Below are positions 46,705-56,655 of a DNA stretch of 64,000 bases, piece after piece; the first letter of the stretch is position 1; each line of letters begins with the position of its first letter. The stretch covers positions 1-64,000 of the forward strand of contig NZ_JAJATW010000003.1 of the NCBI RefSeq assembly GCF_020532605.1. Reading direction: 5' to 3'. Position numbers and translations under genes: made by a program. Origin of the DNA: Marinomonas algarum. GTDB lineage: Bacteria; Pseudomonadota; Gammaproteobacteria; Pseudomonadales; Marinomonadaceae. The notes beneath the pieces were generated by a model that was not told the origin of the DNA, did no database searches, and saw only the letters and a list, made by a program, of their open reading frames with translations.

Positions 46705-48582
46705 ATGTTCGAAGAAATCCCTACAGCACGACCCCACACGCCCTTGCTTGATCAAGTCAACGCAACAGCCGATTTACGTGCCTTAAAAAAAGAGCAACTG
46801 CCAACACTGGTGCGTGAACTGCGTGAATTTATGCTGTACAGCGTCGGACAAACAGGGGGGCATTTTGGTGCAGGGCTTGGGGTAGTCGAATTGACCGTGG
46901 CTCTTCATTATATTTACAACACACCAGAAGATCGCATCGTTTGGGATGTGGGCCATCAAGCCTATCCCCATAAAATACTCACCGGTCGACGGGATGCTTT
47001 GCTGAATATCCGTCAAGAAAACGGTATCTCTGGGTTTCCTAAGCGTGAAGAAAGTGAATATGACACCTTTGGTGTGGGACATTCCAGTACTTCTATCGGT
47101 GCCGCTTTGGGTATGTCATTGGCGGCTCGCCAACTTAAAACAGGCCGTAAAGCCGTTGCTATTATTGGTGATGGTGCTATGTCCGCAGGCATGGCATTCG
47201 AAGCCCTTAATCACGCCGGTGATGTAAAGGCAGATATGCTGGTGATTTTGAACGACAACGAAATGTCGATTTCTCAACCAGTTGGTGCACTCTCAAGTTA
47301 TTTCGCTCGTATTTGGGCAAGCAAAACCTATGATCATATTCGTAAAGGTGGACAAAAAGTCTTCTCTGGTTTGCCTTCTGCTCTTGAGTTGGCTCGCAAA
47401 GCCGAAGAACACATGAAAGGTATGGTATCGCCAGGCATGATGTTTGAAGAGCTAGGGTTTAATTACATTGGCCCAATCGACGGTCATGACATCGACCATT
47501 TGCTCGCTACCATTGCAAATTTGAAAGACCGCACTGGCCCACAGTTTCTGCATGTGATCACTAAAAAAGGCAAAGGTTTTGAACCTGCTGAAGGCGATCC
47601 TATTGGTTATCACGCCATCAACAAAATAGAGCCTGATCCAAAACCGAATGTCCAAAAAGTAAAACGTCCTAAATACTGTAATGTATTTGGTGAATGGCTG
47701 TGCGATGTGGCTGAACAAGACGACAAGCTGGTAGGAATCACTCCGGCCATGAAAGAAGGCTCGGATTTGATCGCCTTCGCCGAGCGTTTTCCTGATCGTT
47801 ACTTCGATGTTGCCATTGCGGAACAACACGCTGTCACCTTAGCCGCTGGTATGGCGTGCGACGGTATTAAACCGGTTGTGGCGATTTATTCCACATTTTT
47901 ACAACGTGCCTATGACCAACTGATCCACGATGTGGCCCTGCAAGACTTAGACGTGTTGTTTGCCATTGATCGTGCTGGCTTAGTGGGCGAAGACGGTCCG
48001 ACCCACGCAGGCGTATACGACTTAAGTTACCTACGCTGCATTCCTAATATGGTAGTAATGGCACCATCTGACGAGAACGAGTGCCGTAAGATGTTGCAAA
48101 CAGGGTATGAGTACAAAGGCCCTGCAGCGGTACGCTACCCCCGTGGAACGGGTCCTGGTGCGCCTATCGAGCCAACATTCGATACCATGGTACTGGGTAA
48201 ATCACGCACGTTGCGTAGCGGCCAGTCAGGCGTTGTTATCTGTGCGTTTGGTCGTCCAACCTACGATGCCAAGAAAGCGGCCGAAACGTTAGATGCCACC
48301 TTATTGGATATGCGTTTTGTGAAACCCATCGACGAAGAAGCGCTGCTCGCACAGAAAGACGCCAAGTTAATTGTGACTGTAGAAGAAAATGCCATCATGG
48401 GCGGGGCGGGGTCCGCTGTGAGTGAATTCCTACAAGCCAACGACATATTGGTGCCTGTGTTACACCTAGGTTTACCTGACCAATACGAAGAACACGCCAG
48501 CCATCAATCTATGTTAGAACGCGTAGGCTTAGATGAAGCAGGGATTTTGAAAAGCATTCAGGACAAACTCAGCACGCTGTAA
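46705..48582 (+). CDS. dxs: 1-deoxy-D-xylulose-5-phosphate synthase
   Basis: A 625-residue thiamine-diphosphate enzyme making DXP from pyruvate and glyceraldehyde 3-phosphate. DXP feeds the MEP isoprenoid route, thiamine thiazole (ThiG) and pyridoxal synthesis. Motifs: [37 protein letters not shown], the ThDP site [18 protein letters not shown]...NDNEMSIS, and [21 protein letters not shown] 46705 (MFEEIP) is chosen; ATG 46690 or GTG 46687 are possible since no strong ribosome site is visible. Terminator follows. Confidence 0.95.
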   Translation: MFEEIPTARPHTPLLDQVNATADLRALKKEQLPTLVRELREFMLYSVGQTGGHFGAGLGVVELTVALHYIYNTPEDRIVWDVGHQAYPHKILTGRRDALLNIRQENGISGFPKREESEYDTFGVGHSSTSIGAALGMSLAARQLKTGRKAVAIIGDGAMSAGMAFEALNHAGDVKADMLVILNDNEMSISQPVGALSSYFARIWASKTYDHIRKGGQKVFSGLPSALELARKAEEHMKGMVSPGMMFEELGFNYIGPIDGHDIDHLLATIANLKDRTGPQFLHVITKKGKGFEPAEGDPIGYHAINKIEPDPKPNVQKVKRPKYCNVFGEWLCDVAEQDDKLVGITPAMKEGSDLIAFAERFPDRYFDVAIAEQHAVTLAAGMACDGIKPVVAIYSTFLQRAYDQLIHDVALQDLDVLFAIDRAGLVGEDGPTHAGVYDLSYLRCIPNMVVMAPSDENECRKMLQTGYEYKGPAAVRYPRGTGPGAPIEPTFDTMVLGKSRTLRSGQSGVVICAFGRPTYDAKKAAETLDATLLDMRFVKPIDEEALLAQKDAKLIVTVEENAIMGGAGSAVSEFLQANDILVPVLHLGLPDQYEEHASHQSMLERVGLDEAGILKSIQDKLSTL

Positions 48583-48599
48583 TCTGTTTGATAACGACA

Positions 48600-48643
48600 T
48601 AAAAAACACCATGATGCATCAAGTCGTCATGGTGTTTTTTTTA
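48600..48643. terminator. Terminator between dxs and the SDR gene
   Basis: AAAACACCATGA pairs with TCATGGTGTTTT across a loop of about 12 nt, with A and T runs outside. It is shared by convergent dxs and the catabolic operon. Confidence 0.85.
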
Positions 48644-48654
48644 TTTACTGAATA

Positions 48655-49410
48655 TTAACAGGTGTAGTTTAGACCTAAGCGTCCACCGTCTACATAAATG
48701 GTTTCCCCGGTAATATAGCTGGCTTTATCACTGGCCAAGAAAGCAACCGTATCACCAATTTCACGCGGTGTGCCGATACGACCCAATGGTGTACGACTCA
48801 AGACATTTTTCATCGCCTCTGGGTTTGCGTTCACCCCTGCCATCATTTCCGTATCAATAGAGCCTGGACCGACCGCATTCACTCGAATGCCATTTTTTGC
48901 CAAGGCAAGCGCCGCGACCTTGGTCAACTGCATCGCGCCCCCTTTAGAAGCACAGTAAGCGGCAATACTTGGAATCGCTACTTGCGCATTAATCGAAGTC
49001 ATATTCACAATAGAGCCATGGATATTATGTTCTACCATGCTTTTCGCAGCACGCTGTAAGGCGATAAATGTGCCGGTTAAATTCACATCAATGACTTTAC
49101 GAAATTGTGATTCTTCCAAGGTTAAAAAGTCGCCAGGATTGGCAATGCCTGCATTATTAACCAAACAATGCACTGGGCCATGCTCTGCTTCGATACGATC
49201 AAACATGGCTAGAATTTGTGCAGAATCCCCCATATCACAAACGTACGCCGCGGTGCCATTTCCCATCGTCTCAGCCGCACGCTGAACCGTCTCTTCTTGT
49301 ATGTCCGCTAGGAGGATTTTATAACCGTCTTCCGCCAAGGCTTCTGCGCAGGCCAAACCAATGCCTTGTGCCGCACCCGTTACTAATGCCAATTTCGTTT
49401 TATTTGTCAT
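48655..49410 (-). CDS. Short-chain dehydrogenase/reductase
   Basis: A 251-residue classical SDR. The cofactor motif ALVTGAAQGIGLACAEAL, the NNAGIA motif, the catalytic serine in VNMTSINAQVA and the Y-x-x-x-K site AAYCASKGGAM are intact. An aspartate (LLADIQ) at the end of strand two favours NAD(H). It ends with the typical TGETIYVDGGRLG. It is the last gene of the hydantoinase-type operon, 46 bp after the HyuB-type gene. GGAGGAAAG supports ATG at 49410. Likely oxidises or reduces an intermediate of the operon; substrate unknown. Confidence 0.85.
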   Translation of the reverse strand: MTNKTKLALVTGAAQGIGLACAEALAEDGYKILLADIQEETVQRAAETMGNGTAAYVCDMGDSAQILAMFDRIEAEHGPVHCLVNNAGIANPGDFLTLEESQFRKVIDVNLTGTFIALQRAAKSMVEHNIHGSIVNMTSINAQVAIPSIAAYCASKGGAMQLTKVAALALAKNGIRVNAVGPGSIDTEMMAGVNANPEAMKNVLSRTPLGRIGTPREIGDTVAFLASDKASYITGETIYVDGGRLGLNYTC

Positions 49411-49456
49411 GCTTTCCTCCAAATCATAAAGTGTTTCAGTATTCAGTATTCAATGT

Positions 49457-51103
49457 TTAGAGTGTCAGACAGTAGTCGTTCACCGCTTGATCTTGTGTAA
49501 TGTAGCCCGCTTCTAGATCGGCTCGCACCAAGGCTTCTGGTCGTTTTTTCGGATCGCCATAACCACCACCGCCAGGGAGTTGCAGAATCAATTTTCGTCC
49601 AGCAGGAATCAGTTGGCGGCCCTTGCCTTTTAAAACGGTGCCGTCGTCCAGCATGACGCTGCCTACTCCTCCATTTTTGCCTTGTTCACGCCCACGGGCA
49701 GGAAACTGAATGCGGTCAAACATGGCATTAAAATACAGTTCATAACCTTCGTTCGCACTGATGACGATGGTTTGCCCTAGGCCGCCGCGAAACTCTCCGC
49801 TGCCGCCAGAGCCTTCCAATAAATCTTTTTGCCAAATCGTCAATGGGCCAACATGCTCAGTGGCTTCTGCTGACATGGTGCTAACACCTGATGGAAACGC
49901 GGTCGCGCTCAGACCGTCCAAGGTCGCTCTCGCGCCCATGCCACCTGAGTTAAACATCAAGATTTCAGAAGATCGCAAGCCTGAAGTCGGGTCCGTCGGA
50001 CGCGCGCTTAATAACACATTCCATAAGGCACTGGCGCCTTCGGCGGGTGACACGCCAGGAATGCATTTATGCAAGGCGCCTAACACCACATCGGGTACAA
50101 AATGCCCCAATACATGACGCACTGACACAGGTGCCGGATGAGGCGCATTCAAGATACAGCCTTCTGGCGCAGTCACATCAAAGGGTTTTAATGAGCCAGT
50201 ATTGTTTGGAATATCCGGTGCAATCGCACACTTTAAGCCATAACAAGCGTAGGCGCGGGTGTACACCATGGGAACGTTCACACCAAATTTGCTGGGGCCA
50301 GACGTACCGGCAAAATCAGCCAATAAGGTATCGCCTGCAATGGTCAAGGCCACACGCATGTCCACCGCCGCTTCATAGCCATCCACCATCATCTCATTAT
50401 GATAGGTACCATCGGGTAAAGCCGCGATACGCGCCAAGGTGGCGGCACGACTGTTGTCGATGATGAAATCAGACAGGGTTTCTAACTCCAGCAAATTAAA
50501 TTCATTCATCATGTCCATTAAGCGTGCATCGCCCGCCGCATTACAGGCCGCCAATGAGTACAAGTCCCCAATCACCTGATCTTGTTCGCGGACGTTATTA
50601 CGAATGATGTTTACCAGCCCTTTATTCACCTCACCTCGGTCGATGAACTTCATAATCGGCACCAGCAAACCTTCTTCGTACACTTCGTTAGCATCAGGTC
50701 CATAGCCCCGACCGCCAATATCGACAACGTGCGCTGTCGCGGCAAAAAAGCCCACATGCTTGCCTTGGTAAAAAGCGGGCGACACCATAGTGAAATCGTG
50801 CAAATGCCCCGTACCCTTCCAAGGGTCATTGGTTAGATACACATCGCCTTCGCAAATGTTGTCCGAACCAATCTCTTCAATAAAGTGCGGCACAGATTCC
50901 GCCATGGCGTTCACGTGACCGGGCGTGCCGGTAACGGCTTGTGCGATCATTCGACCACGGCAATCAAACACGCCTGCCGACAAATCTCCAGCTTCTCGCA
51001 CTGACGTTGAAAACGCGGTTCGAATCAGCGTCGTCGCTTGCTCTTCCACCACCGCCACTAAGCGGTTCCACATAATTTGATAATCAACATTGCTTAATGT
51101 CAT
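49457..51103 (-). CDS. hyuB: Hydantoinase B / oxoprolinase-type subunit (HyuB)
   Basis: A 548-residue member of the HyuB family. It shows LIRTAFSTSVREAGDLSAGVFDCRGRMIAQAVTGTPGHVNAM at the start, NDPWKGTGHLHDFTMVSPAF, and the C-terminal GGSGEFRGGLGQTIVI and LPGGGGYGDP. With a HyuA partner it performs ATP-dependent opening of a cyclic amide, or carboxylation in the acetone/acetophenone carboxylases. Its start is one base after the stop of hyuA, so the two form a complex. The substrate is unknown; no gamma subunit of an acetone carboxylase is present, which favours a lactam or hydantoin. Confidence 0.85.
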   Translation of the reverse strand: MTLSNVDYQIMWNRLVAVVEEQATTLIRTAFSTSVREAGDLSAGVFDCRGRMIAQAVTGTPGHVNAMAESVPHFIEEIGSDNICEGDVYLTNDPWKGTGHLHDFTMVSPAFYQGKHVGFFAATAHVVDIGGRGYGPDANEVYEEGLLVPIMKFIDRGEVNKGLVNIIRNNVREQDQVIGDLYSLAACNAAGDARLMDMMNEFNLLELETLSDFIIDNSRAATLARIAALPDGTYHNEMMVDGYEAAVDMRVALTIAGDTLLADFAGTSGPSKFGVNVPMVYTRAYACYGLKCAIAPDIPNNTGSLKPFDVTAPEGCILNAPHPAPVSVRHVLGHFVPDVVLGALHKCIPGVSPAEGASALWNVLLSARPTDPTSGLRSSEILMFNSGGMGARATLDGLSATAFPSGVSTMSAEATEHVGPLTIWQKDLLEGSGGSGEFRGGLGQTIVISANEGYELYFNAMFDRIQFPARGREQGKNGGVGSVMLDDGTVLKGKGRQLIPAGRKLILQLPGGGGYGDPKKRPEALVRADLEAGYITQDQAVNDYCLTL

Positions 51104-51104
51104 T

Positions 51105-53198
51105 TTAAATAGCCCCCATGATTTTTTTATTCACCAGCAACATGGACTTATCATCCTGTGCGACGACGGTATAACCTGTTGTCACTATGGTCGAGGTTTC
51201 ATCCTCCACAATAACCGCGGGACCGGAAACGGCGTCTCCGGGTTGCAAGGTGTGACGCTGTACTTCGGCCGCGGTAACCACTTTGCGCAGCGCCGCGTCA
51301 AAAAACTCACGTGTCTTAGTGATGGCAATTTGCTTGCCTGAGCGACGCAATGTGATCGGCTCGACAGGCGCTAATGTTGAGGCAACAGTAATCGACCAAT
51401 TGGTAATTTCAATGCCTAAACCGTCGATTGTACGACCAAATAAACGGTGATAACCCGCTTCAAACTGAGTACGGAACGTCTCAACATCGCTTGCAACATA
51501 GTCTTTGTAATCAATATCAATGGCAATTTCGCCACCTTGTCCGGTATAGCGCATAAAGGCTTGAACACGCGTCGTTGTGTCTATGTCGCCCGCACCACGC
51601 TGAACAAACTCCAAGGCTTCGGCGCGTAACGAGCTAAGTAAAGCGTTAATGCGTTGTGGGTCAAACTCCGTGAGGCGCTGGTACATGCCTTTGGTCGCTT
51701 CATAAGAAAATGGCGCATTTAAGAAACCAATCGCTGAGCCCACACCGGCCCCCGGTGGAATAACCAGATAATCCATGCTCAATTTTTCACACAAACGACA
51801 AGCATGTAAGGGCGCGCCACCGCCAAAGGCGATCATGGCGAAATTGCCAATTTCTTTGCCGTTTTCAACCGTGTGTACGCGGGCTGCGTTGGCCATGTTT
51901 TCATCGACCACTTCTGTTACCCCAAAGGCCGCTTGCTCCTGATCCAGTCCGGCAACAGAGGCCACCTTGTTCGTCATTGCCTCACCCGCCAAAGGAACGG
52001 ACAAAGGAATATCGCCGCCGGCAAACAAGTCTGGATCTAAACGCCCCAACAATAAATTCGCGTCGGTGACCGTTGGATGCTGACCGCCACGTTGGTAACA
52101 CGCTGGGCCAGGTTCTGATGCGGCCGATTTGGGCCCGACTCGAATCTGCTTCATGTCATCAACGTGGGCAATGGAACCGCCGCCCGCTCCGATTTCGACC
52201 ATTTCCACCACTGGGGTCGACAATGGCATGCCAGAGCCTTTCGCAAAACGATAGGTTCTGGCCACTTCAAAGGTATTGGCGGTTTTAGGCTTGCCGTCTT
52301 CAATAAGACAAATTTTGGCCGTCGTGCCCCCCATGTCAAAAGACACCACTTGATTCTCACCATAACTGGCAGCAAATTTCGCGGCAAAAATTGCTCCACC
52401 CGCTGGACCCGATTCTAACAATCTGACAGGAAACTCTGACGCGGTGTCTACACTGATTAGACCGCCCGCAGAGTGCATCATGAAAACAGGACAAGTCACG
52501 CCCGTTGCCTTTAATCGTTCAACCAAACGTCCCAAATACGCCGCGACTTGTGGTCGGACATAAGCATTGGCGATCACCGTATTAAAGCGCTGAAACTCAC
52601 GCATCTGTGGTGATACATGGCTAGAAATAGACACACTTAACTCAGGCGCCGCTTTGGCAAAGGCTTTTTGTACGGTTACTTCATTGACATCATTGGCATA
52701 GGAATGAATAAAACCCACCGCAATCGCTTCATAGCCTTCGGCCACAATCCGTTCCACTAACGCCGCTAACTCGCTAGGATCTATATCGGTAATGACGTCA
52801 CCAGACGCACTCACACGTTCTTTTACCGTGTAACGATCGGTTCGCTTGACCAATGGCGTTGGTAAGGTCAAGTTTAAATCATATTGTTCAAAACGGTTTT
52901 CCGTACGCATTTCCACCACGTCTCTAAAACCGTCCGTAGTAATAAACGCCGTACGAGCACCGCGTCGTTCGATCAAGGAATTGGTCACCAAGGTGGTGCC
53001 ATGAATCACCGTGGTAATGTCGGTTTCGGCAATACCAGCGCGCTCACACACTAGATGAATACCGTCTAAAATCGCTTGTTCTGGTTGGTGGTAATTCGTC
53101 AGCACTTTACCCGTGAAAAGCGTGCCGTTTAAATCCAGTGCGATGTCCGTAAAGGTGCCACCAATGTCCACACCGACTCGAGCTTGCTGTTGCGTCAT
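51105..53198 (-). CDS. hyuA: Hydantoinase A / oxoprolinase-type ATPase subunit (HyuA)
   Basis: A 697-residue HyuA-family protein with the ASKHA-like ATPase start VGVDIGGTFTDIALDLNG, followed by ATTLVTNSLIERRGARTAFITT, MHSAGGLISVDTASEFPVRLLESGPAGGAIFAA, VSFDMGGTTAKICLIEDG and EIGAGGGSIAHVDD. In this family it provides the ATP-driven step of cyclic amide hydrolysis or ketone carboxylation with HyuB. It sits mid-operon behind an FAD oxidase gene. No recognisable hydantoin racemase or carbamoylase gene is nearby, so the classical hydantoin pathway is not complete here. Confidence 0.87.
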   Translation of the reverse strand: MTQQQARVGVDIGGTFTDIALDLNGTLFTGKVLTNYHQPEQAILDGIHLVCERAGIAETDITTVIHGTTLVTNSLIERRGARTAFITTDGFRDVVEMRTENRFEQYDLNLTLPTPLVKRTDRYTVKERVSASGDVITDIDPSELAALVERIVAEGYEAIAVGFIHSYANDVNEVTVQKAFAKAAPELSVSISSHVSPQMREFQRFNTVIANAYVRPQVAAYLGRLVERLKATGVTCPVFMMHSAGGLISVDTASEFPVRLLESGPAGGAIFAAKFAASYGENQVVSFDMGGTTAKICLIEDGKPKTANTFEVARTYRFAKGSGMPLSTPVVEMVEIGAGGGSIAHVDDMKQIRVGPKSAASEPGPACYQRGGQHPTVTDANLLLGRLDPDLFAGGDIPLSVPLAGEAMTNKVASVAGLDQEQAAFGVTEVVDENMANAARVHTVENGKEIGNFAMIAFGGGAPLHACRLCEKLSMDYLVIPPGAGVGSAIGFLNAPFSYEATKGMYQRLTEFDPQRINALLSSLRAEALEFVQRGAGDIDTTTRVQAFMRYTGQGGEIAIDIDYKDYVASDVETFRTQFEAGYHRLFGRTIDGLGIEITNWSITVASTLAPVEPITLRRSGKQIAITKTREFFDAALRKVVTAAEVQRHTLQPGDAVSGPAVIVEDETSTIVTTGYTVVAQDDKSMLLVNKKIMGAI

Positions 53199-53227
53199 AT
53201 CTCACTTCTCCTAATTCTGATACTGCG

Positions 53228-54526
53228 TTAAATGCTTTTGTAATAGCACCATGCTTTGAAACAAGCCTCATACGCAGGCTCTCGAATGAACGCGGCTCGA
53301 TCTTTTATTAATCCGGTTACCGGCAACATAATGTCTTGTTCTGGTGCGCCGGTTAATAATTGCGCCATGGCTTCACCACACACCGTGCCTGTGGTAATGC
53401 CTCGACCATTGAAGCCAACAGCCGTGTACAAGCCAGGGGCCAAAATATGGATGCGCGGCAAATGGTCTGGTGTCATGGCGATTTTTCCATGCCATGCCTT
53501 TTCAAACTCTACCTTGCCAAGAAACGGAAACATTTGATTGATGCGTTTCTGTGCCCAATATTCTGACTGATTATTGTCTTTGCCAGCCAATTTGCCCATG
53601 CTGCCAACGATTAAACGCCCAAACTGGTCTTTTCGTACCGAAGACATTACCAGCCCGGTGTCCCATACACTTTGCGCTTCCGGTAAAATTTTGTCGGCTA
53701 TCTTACCCAAAGGCTTGGTTGCTACCTGATAAAAGTGGATCGGCGTATAAGCCTGCTTTAATCCAGGCCATAAATCATCGTTATACGCATTACCACCGAT
53801 CACGACCTGATTCGCCGTTACCGTGCCACGCTGGGTGCGCACTTGCCATTTGCCGTTCACCTGAGTCAAGTTCAATGCCCGTGTCTGCGAGTAGATCACG
53901 GCGCCTTTCGATACCGCTGCGGCTGCCAATTCACGGGCATACCCCATTGGATTAACGGTGCCCGCTTTCGGATCAAGTAACCCACCATAAAAATAAGACG
54001 TACCAATTTTATCTTGCGTTTGATCTTCATCGAGCAGTATCACCTCGCGTCCACGACGTTGCCATTCTTGGGCTCGGGCAGACAGCTCTTTAAAGCCAGC
54101 CGGAGAATGGGCTGCATGAATGGTGCCATTTCGTGTCGCCTCGCATTTCATTTTGAAACGGTCGATCAGTGAAAAAACCGTATCGGGTGCGCGGCCCATC
54201 ACATCCAGAAAGCGATCAGCCGATTCGTCGCCCAATACCGTACGCACATCTTGAGGTGGTAGCCAAATACCAGGGTTGACCATGCCACAATTTCGGCCAG
54301 AACCACCAAAGCCTATTTTTTCAGCTTCAAGCACCACACACTCAATGCCCATCTCTGATAAATGCAACGCGGTGGAAGAACCCGTGTAGCCGCCACCAAT
54401 AATGACGACGTCTGTGACAATACCGCCCTCTAATGGTGCTTCTTCTGAAGAAGAAGGGGCCGATAGATCCCATAAAGAAATTGGCTGACTTGCCCCTGTT
54501 GTTTTTTCACTGTCTTTTAACGTCAT
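53228..54526 (-). CDS. FAD-dependent amino acid/amine oxidase (DAO superfamily)
   Basis: A 432-residue flavoprotein of the DadA/PuuB group. A 38-residue leader precedes the Rossmann motif DVVIIGGGYTGSSTALHLSEMGIECVVLEAEKIGFGGSGRNCGMVNPG. GSGRNCGM is close to the FAD-contact motif of gamma-glutamylputrescine oxidases, and the cysteine in it may sit near the flavin. The end has AVGFNGRGITTGTVCGEAMAQLLTG. It would oxidise a secondary amine or amino acid to an imine or keto acid before or after the HyuAB step. Substrate unknown. It lies between the VOC and hyuA genes. Confidence 0.82.
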   Translation of the reverse strand: MTLKDSEKTTGASQPISLWDLSAPSSSEEAPLEGGIVTDVVIIGGGYTGSSTALHLSEMGIECVVLEAEKIGFGGSGRNCGMVNPGIWLPPQDVRTVLGDESADRFLDVMGRAPDTVFSLIDRFKMKCEATRNGTIHAAHSPAGFKELSARAQEWQRRGREVILLDEDQTQDKIGTSYFYGGLLDPKAGTVNPMGYARELAAAAVSKGAVIYSQTRALNLTQVNGKWQVRTQRGTVTANQVVIGGNAYNDDLWPGLKQAYTPIHFYQVATKPLGKIADKILPEAQSVWDTGLVMSSVRKDQFGRLIVGSMGKLAGKDNNQSEYWAQKRINQMFPFLGKVEFEKAWHGKIAMTPDHLPRIHILAPGLYTAVGFNGRGITTGTVCGEAMAQLLTGAPEQDIMLPVTGLIKDRAAFIREPAYEACFKAWCYYKSI

Positions 54527-54571
54527 CTGACCACCCTTCTGTTTAGCCTACTCAATGAACACTCAAATCGT

Positions 54572-55216
54572 TTACAGCAACACGATGTCACCTTGGTCAT
54601 TTTGCATTTCAAACGCAATACCGGCGGTGTCGCCAGCCAATACGCTTGCCAAATGAGAAACGCCCAACTCATCGAGCTTCTGTTGCAGCGAAGCTGGATC
54701 TGGGTGTGTTAACACTACGCGGTTCAATGTGATGCCTAAGTCTTTCATCCCTGTTGACGGATGCGCGCCAGGGGACCATTCAATAAAGGTCGGGATAAGA
54801 CCCTGTTCAGACAAGGAGCCGTCTTTGGGAATCGTCAAACGCCAACTGCGCTCCCCTCGGGTAAAGGTCACAATTTCCCCTAAATCGATCGAGCTATTTT
54901 CAACCACGGCGTTAAGGTCGCTGGTTCCCACTACCCAATGGTAGGACTGAGCTGAGTCTTTAAAACGCGCCTGTACTTGAGGGTTGTCCATATCAAACCA
55001 ACGGGCTCGACCAGGATTCGGCGCTTCTGGGTCAATAGCGAGCACCTCAATAAAACTCTCGTTGCCAACCGGCGCGACCGCGTTATGAGTGCTCATCGCT
55101 TCATGCTTGCTGGCTTTTGGCAGCGTCACACCAAGGGATGCTTCAAGCGAGGCTATGCCTTGCTCTAGACTGTCTGCGCCAATCACAATGTGATCAATTT
55201 TGTTCTGTATCGTCAT
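54572..55216 (-). CDS. VOC-superfamily (glyoxalase-like) protein
   Basis: A 214-residue protein with a Glyoxalase_3-like layout. It opens IQNKIDHIVIGADSLEQGIASLEASLGVTLPKASKHEAMSTHN, with metal-site candidates His in KIDHIV and AMSTHNAV and Glu in SFIEVLAID, and it ends with a beta-rich ARWFDMD...FIEWSPGAHPSTG region. Such proteins handle isomerase, lyase or dioxygenase reactions on small acids. ATG at 55216 keeps a GAGG eight bases upstream; ATG 55222 is too close. Second gene of the operon. The reaction cannot be assigned. Confidence 0.75.
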   Translation of the reverse strand: MTIQNKIDHIVIGADSLEQGIASLEASLGVTLPKASKHEAMSTHNAVAPVGNESFIEVLAIDPEAPNPGRARWFDMDNPQVQARFKDSAQSYHWVVGTSDLNAVVENSSIDLGEIVTFTRGERSWRLTIPKDGSLSEQGLIPTFIEWSPGAHPSTGMKDLGITLNRVVLTHPDPASLQQKLDELGVSHLASVLAGDTAGIAFEMQNDQGDIVLL

Positions 55217-55267
55217 CGTCATAACCTCTATTTGTTGTCTTGGAGTAAGTCTTGGGGTAAGTCGTGT

Positions 55268-56449
55268 TTAAGATAAATAAGCAAAGCCAGCGTCTAAATC
55301 GCTGAGCAAAGAATCGACGTCTTCCAAACCAATATTGAACCGTACCGTGGGCCCCGTAGCGCTCCACGTTGTTGCGGTTCTATAAGGACTTGGATCAACA
55401 GGAAGAATCAAACTCTCAAAGCCGCCCCAACTGAGGCCAATACCAAACAGGCTCAAATTATTGATCATATGGCGGACTTTATTTTCTAAACCGGGTTTAA
55501 ACACCACGCTGAATAGCCCAGCGGAGCCGCTGAAATCTCGATGCCAATGTTCATGGCCAGGGCAATCGGAATGGGAAGGATGCAGTATGCGATCCACACT
55601 CGGTTGTTGCTCCAACCAAGCGATGCAGGCGACGGTACTTTGTGCGTGTTGACGCAGACGTACTGCCAATGTGCGCAATCCACGCAAGGCTAAAAAAACA
55701 TCATTCGCGCCAGCTCGATCACCGATCGATAAGCTCATTTTTCTCACTTTGTCATAATGGACCTGTGACCCTGCAACGATGAGCCCGAGCATGGCATCTG
55801 AATGGCCACTGATGTATTTGGAACCGGAATGCACCACGACATCCACACCAAGTGTTAACGGCTGACACAACAAAGGGGTTGCCCAAGTACCATCAAGAAT
55901 ACTTACCGCACCGGCGGCGCTGGCCACGTGTGCAATCGCTGGAATGTCGGGCACTTCAAATGACCCAGAACCTGGCGCCTCAAAGAACACCGCTGCCGTA
56001 TTCGCTTGAACCAGCAACGCTAAGTCAGCCCCTAACATGGGATCGAAATAGGTTATTTCTACACCATAGCCCGTCAGCACATTGTCACAAAATGCCCGAG
56101 TCGGACCGTATACCGTATCGGCCACCAATACGTGCGACCCCGCTTTTGCGAAGGCCATTAAAGACACCACGCAGGCAGTCAAGCCAGATGATACCGCCAC
56201 ACAGCCAACGCCATGCTCCAGTTCTGTCATCATGTTTTCCAGCTCAAACGTGGCTGGTGTGCCGTAGCGTCCGTAGTACAGGGTGCCTTTTTCGTAACGT
56301 GTATCACGGGCTTGTTCAAATTCTTCTAGGTTGTTGAACAACATCGTGGAAGCTTGATAGATGGGAAGATTCACCGAGCGACCACGACTTTGGTGATCAC
56401 GGCCAAGATGAATCAGTGCGTTTGTTAGGTTAGCGTCGCTCGTTTTCAC
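55268..56449 (-). CDS. PLP-dependent cystathionine beta/gamma-lyase-family enzyme
   Basis: A 393-residue Cys/Met metabolism PLP enzyme. It shows SRGRSVNLPIYQASTMLFNNLEEFEQARDTRYEKGTLYYGRYGTPAT (family Y-x-R-x-x-N/T region), AVSSGLTACVVSLMAFAKAGSHVLVADTVYGPTR, ILDGTWATPLLCQPLTLGVDVVVHSGSKYISGHSD with the PLP lysine, and GIGLSWGGFESLILPV. The sequence is closest in feel to MetC. First gene of the catabolic operon, so it may cleave a C-S, C-O or C-N bond in the operon's substrate. Alternatively it simply supplies methionine metabolism. It is divergent from an IclR regulator. Confidence 0.83.
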   Translation of the reverse strand: MKTSDANLTNALIHLGRDHQSRGRSVNLPIYQASTMLFNNLEEFEQARDTRYEKGTLYYGRYGTPATFELENMMTELEHGVGCVAVSSGLTACVVSLMAFAKAGSHVLVADTVYGPTRAFCDNVLTGYGVEITYFDPMLGADLALLVQANTAAVFFEAPGSGSFEVPDIPAIAHVASAAGAVSILDGTWATPLLCQPLTLGVDVVVHSGSKYISGHSDAMLGLIVAGSQVHYDKVRKMSLSIGDRAGANDVFLALRGLRTLAVRLRQHAQSTVACIAWLEQQPSVDRILHPSHSDCPGHEHWHRDFSGSAGLFSVVFKPGLENKVRHMINNLSLFGIGLSWGGFESLILPVDPSPYRTATTWSATGPTVRFNIGLEDVDSLLSDLDAGFAYLS

Positions 56450-56655
56450 AGTAGATTCCTTATTAAAGAAGCCTCACTTTAATATTAATAAAACATTCGT
56501 GTCAATATACGAAACAAAAGTTTTACTAAAAGATACAAGATAACTGTTTTGATCAAAATATCCTCTACCCTGTTGGTCTGGGTTTGTCTTTAATTTGAAG
56601 GGGGATCTCTTTATACTGCGTGTCATTCAAATAGATTCTTAAAGGCAACACAGTC
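56450..56655. promoter_or_regulatory. Divergent promoter region of the catabolic operon and its IclR regulator
   Basis: 206 bp, AT-rich. An imperfect inverted sequence CGAAACAAAAGTTTTAC lies near 56508-56524 and could be an IclR operator. No promoter boxes could be assigned with confidence. The iclR ribosome site is AAAGG. Confidence 0.35.

Noticed and set aside
49457..53198. Acetone or acetophenone carboxylase subunits.
   Set aside because: No small gamma subunit or further carboxylase gene nearby; the oxidase and PLP enzyme neighbours fit a cyclic amide better.
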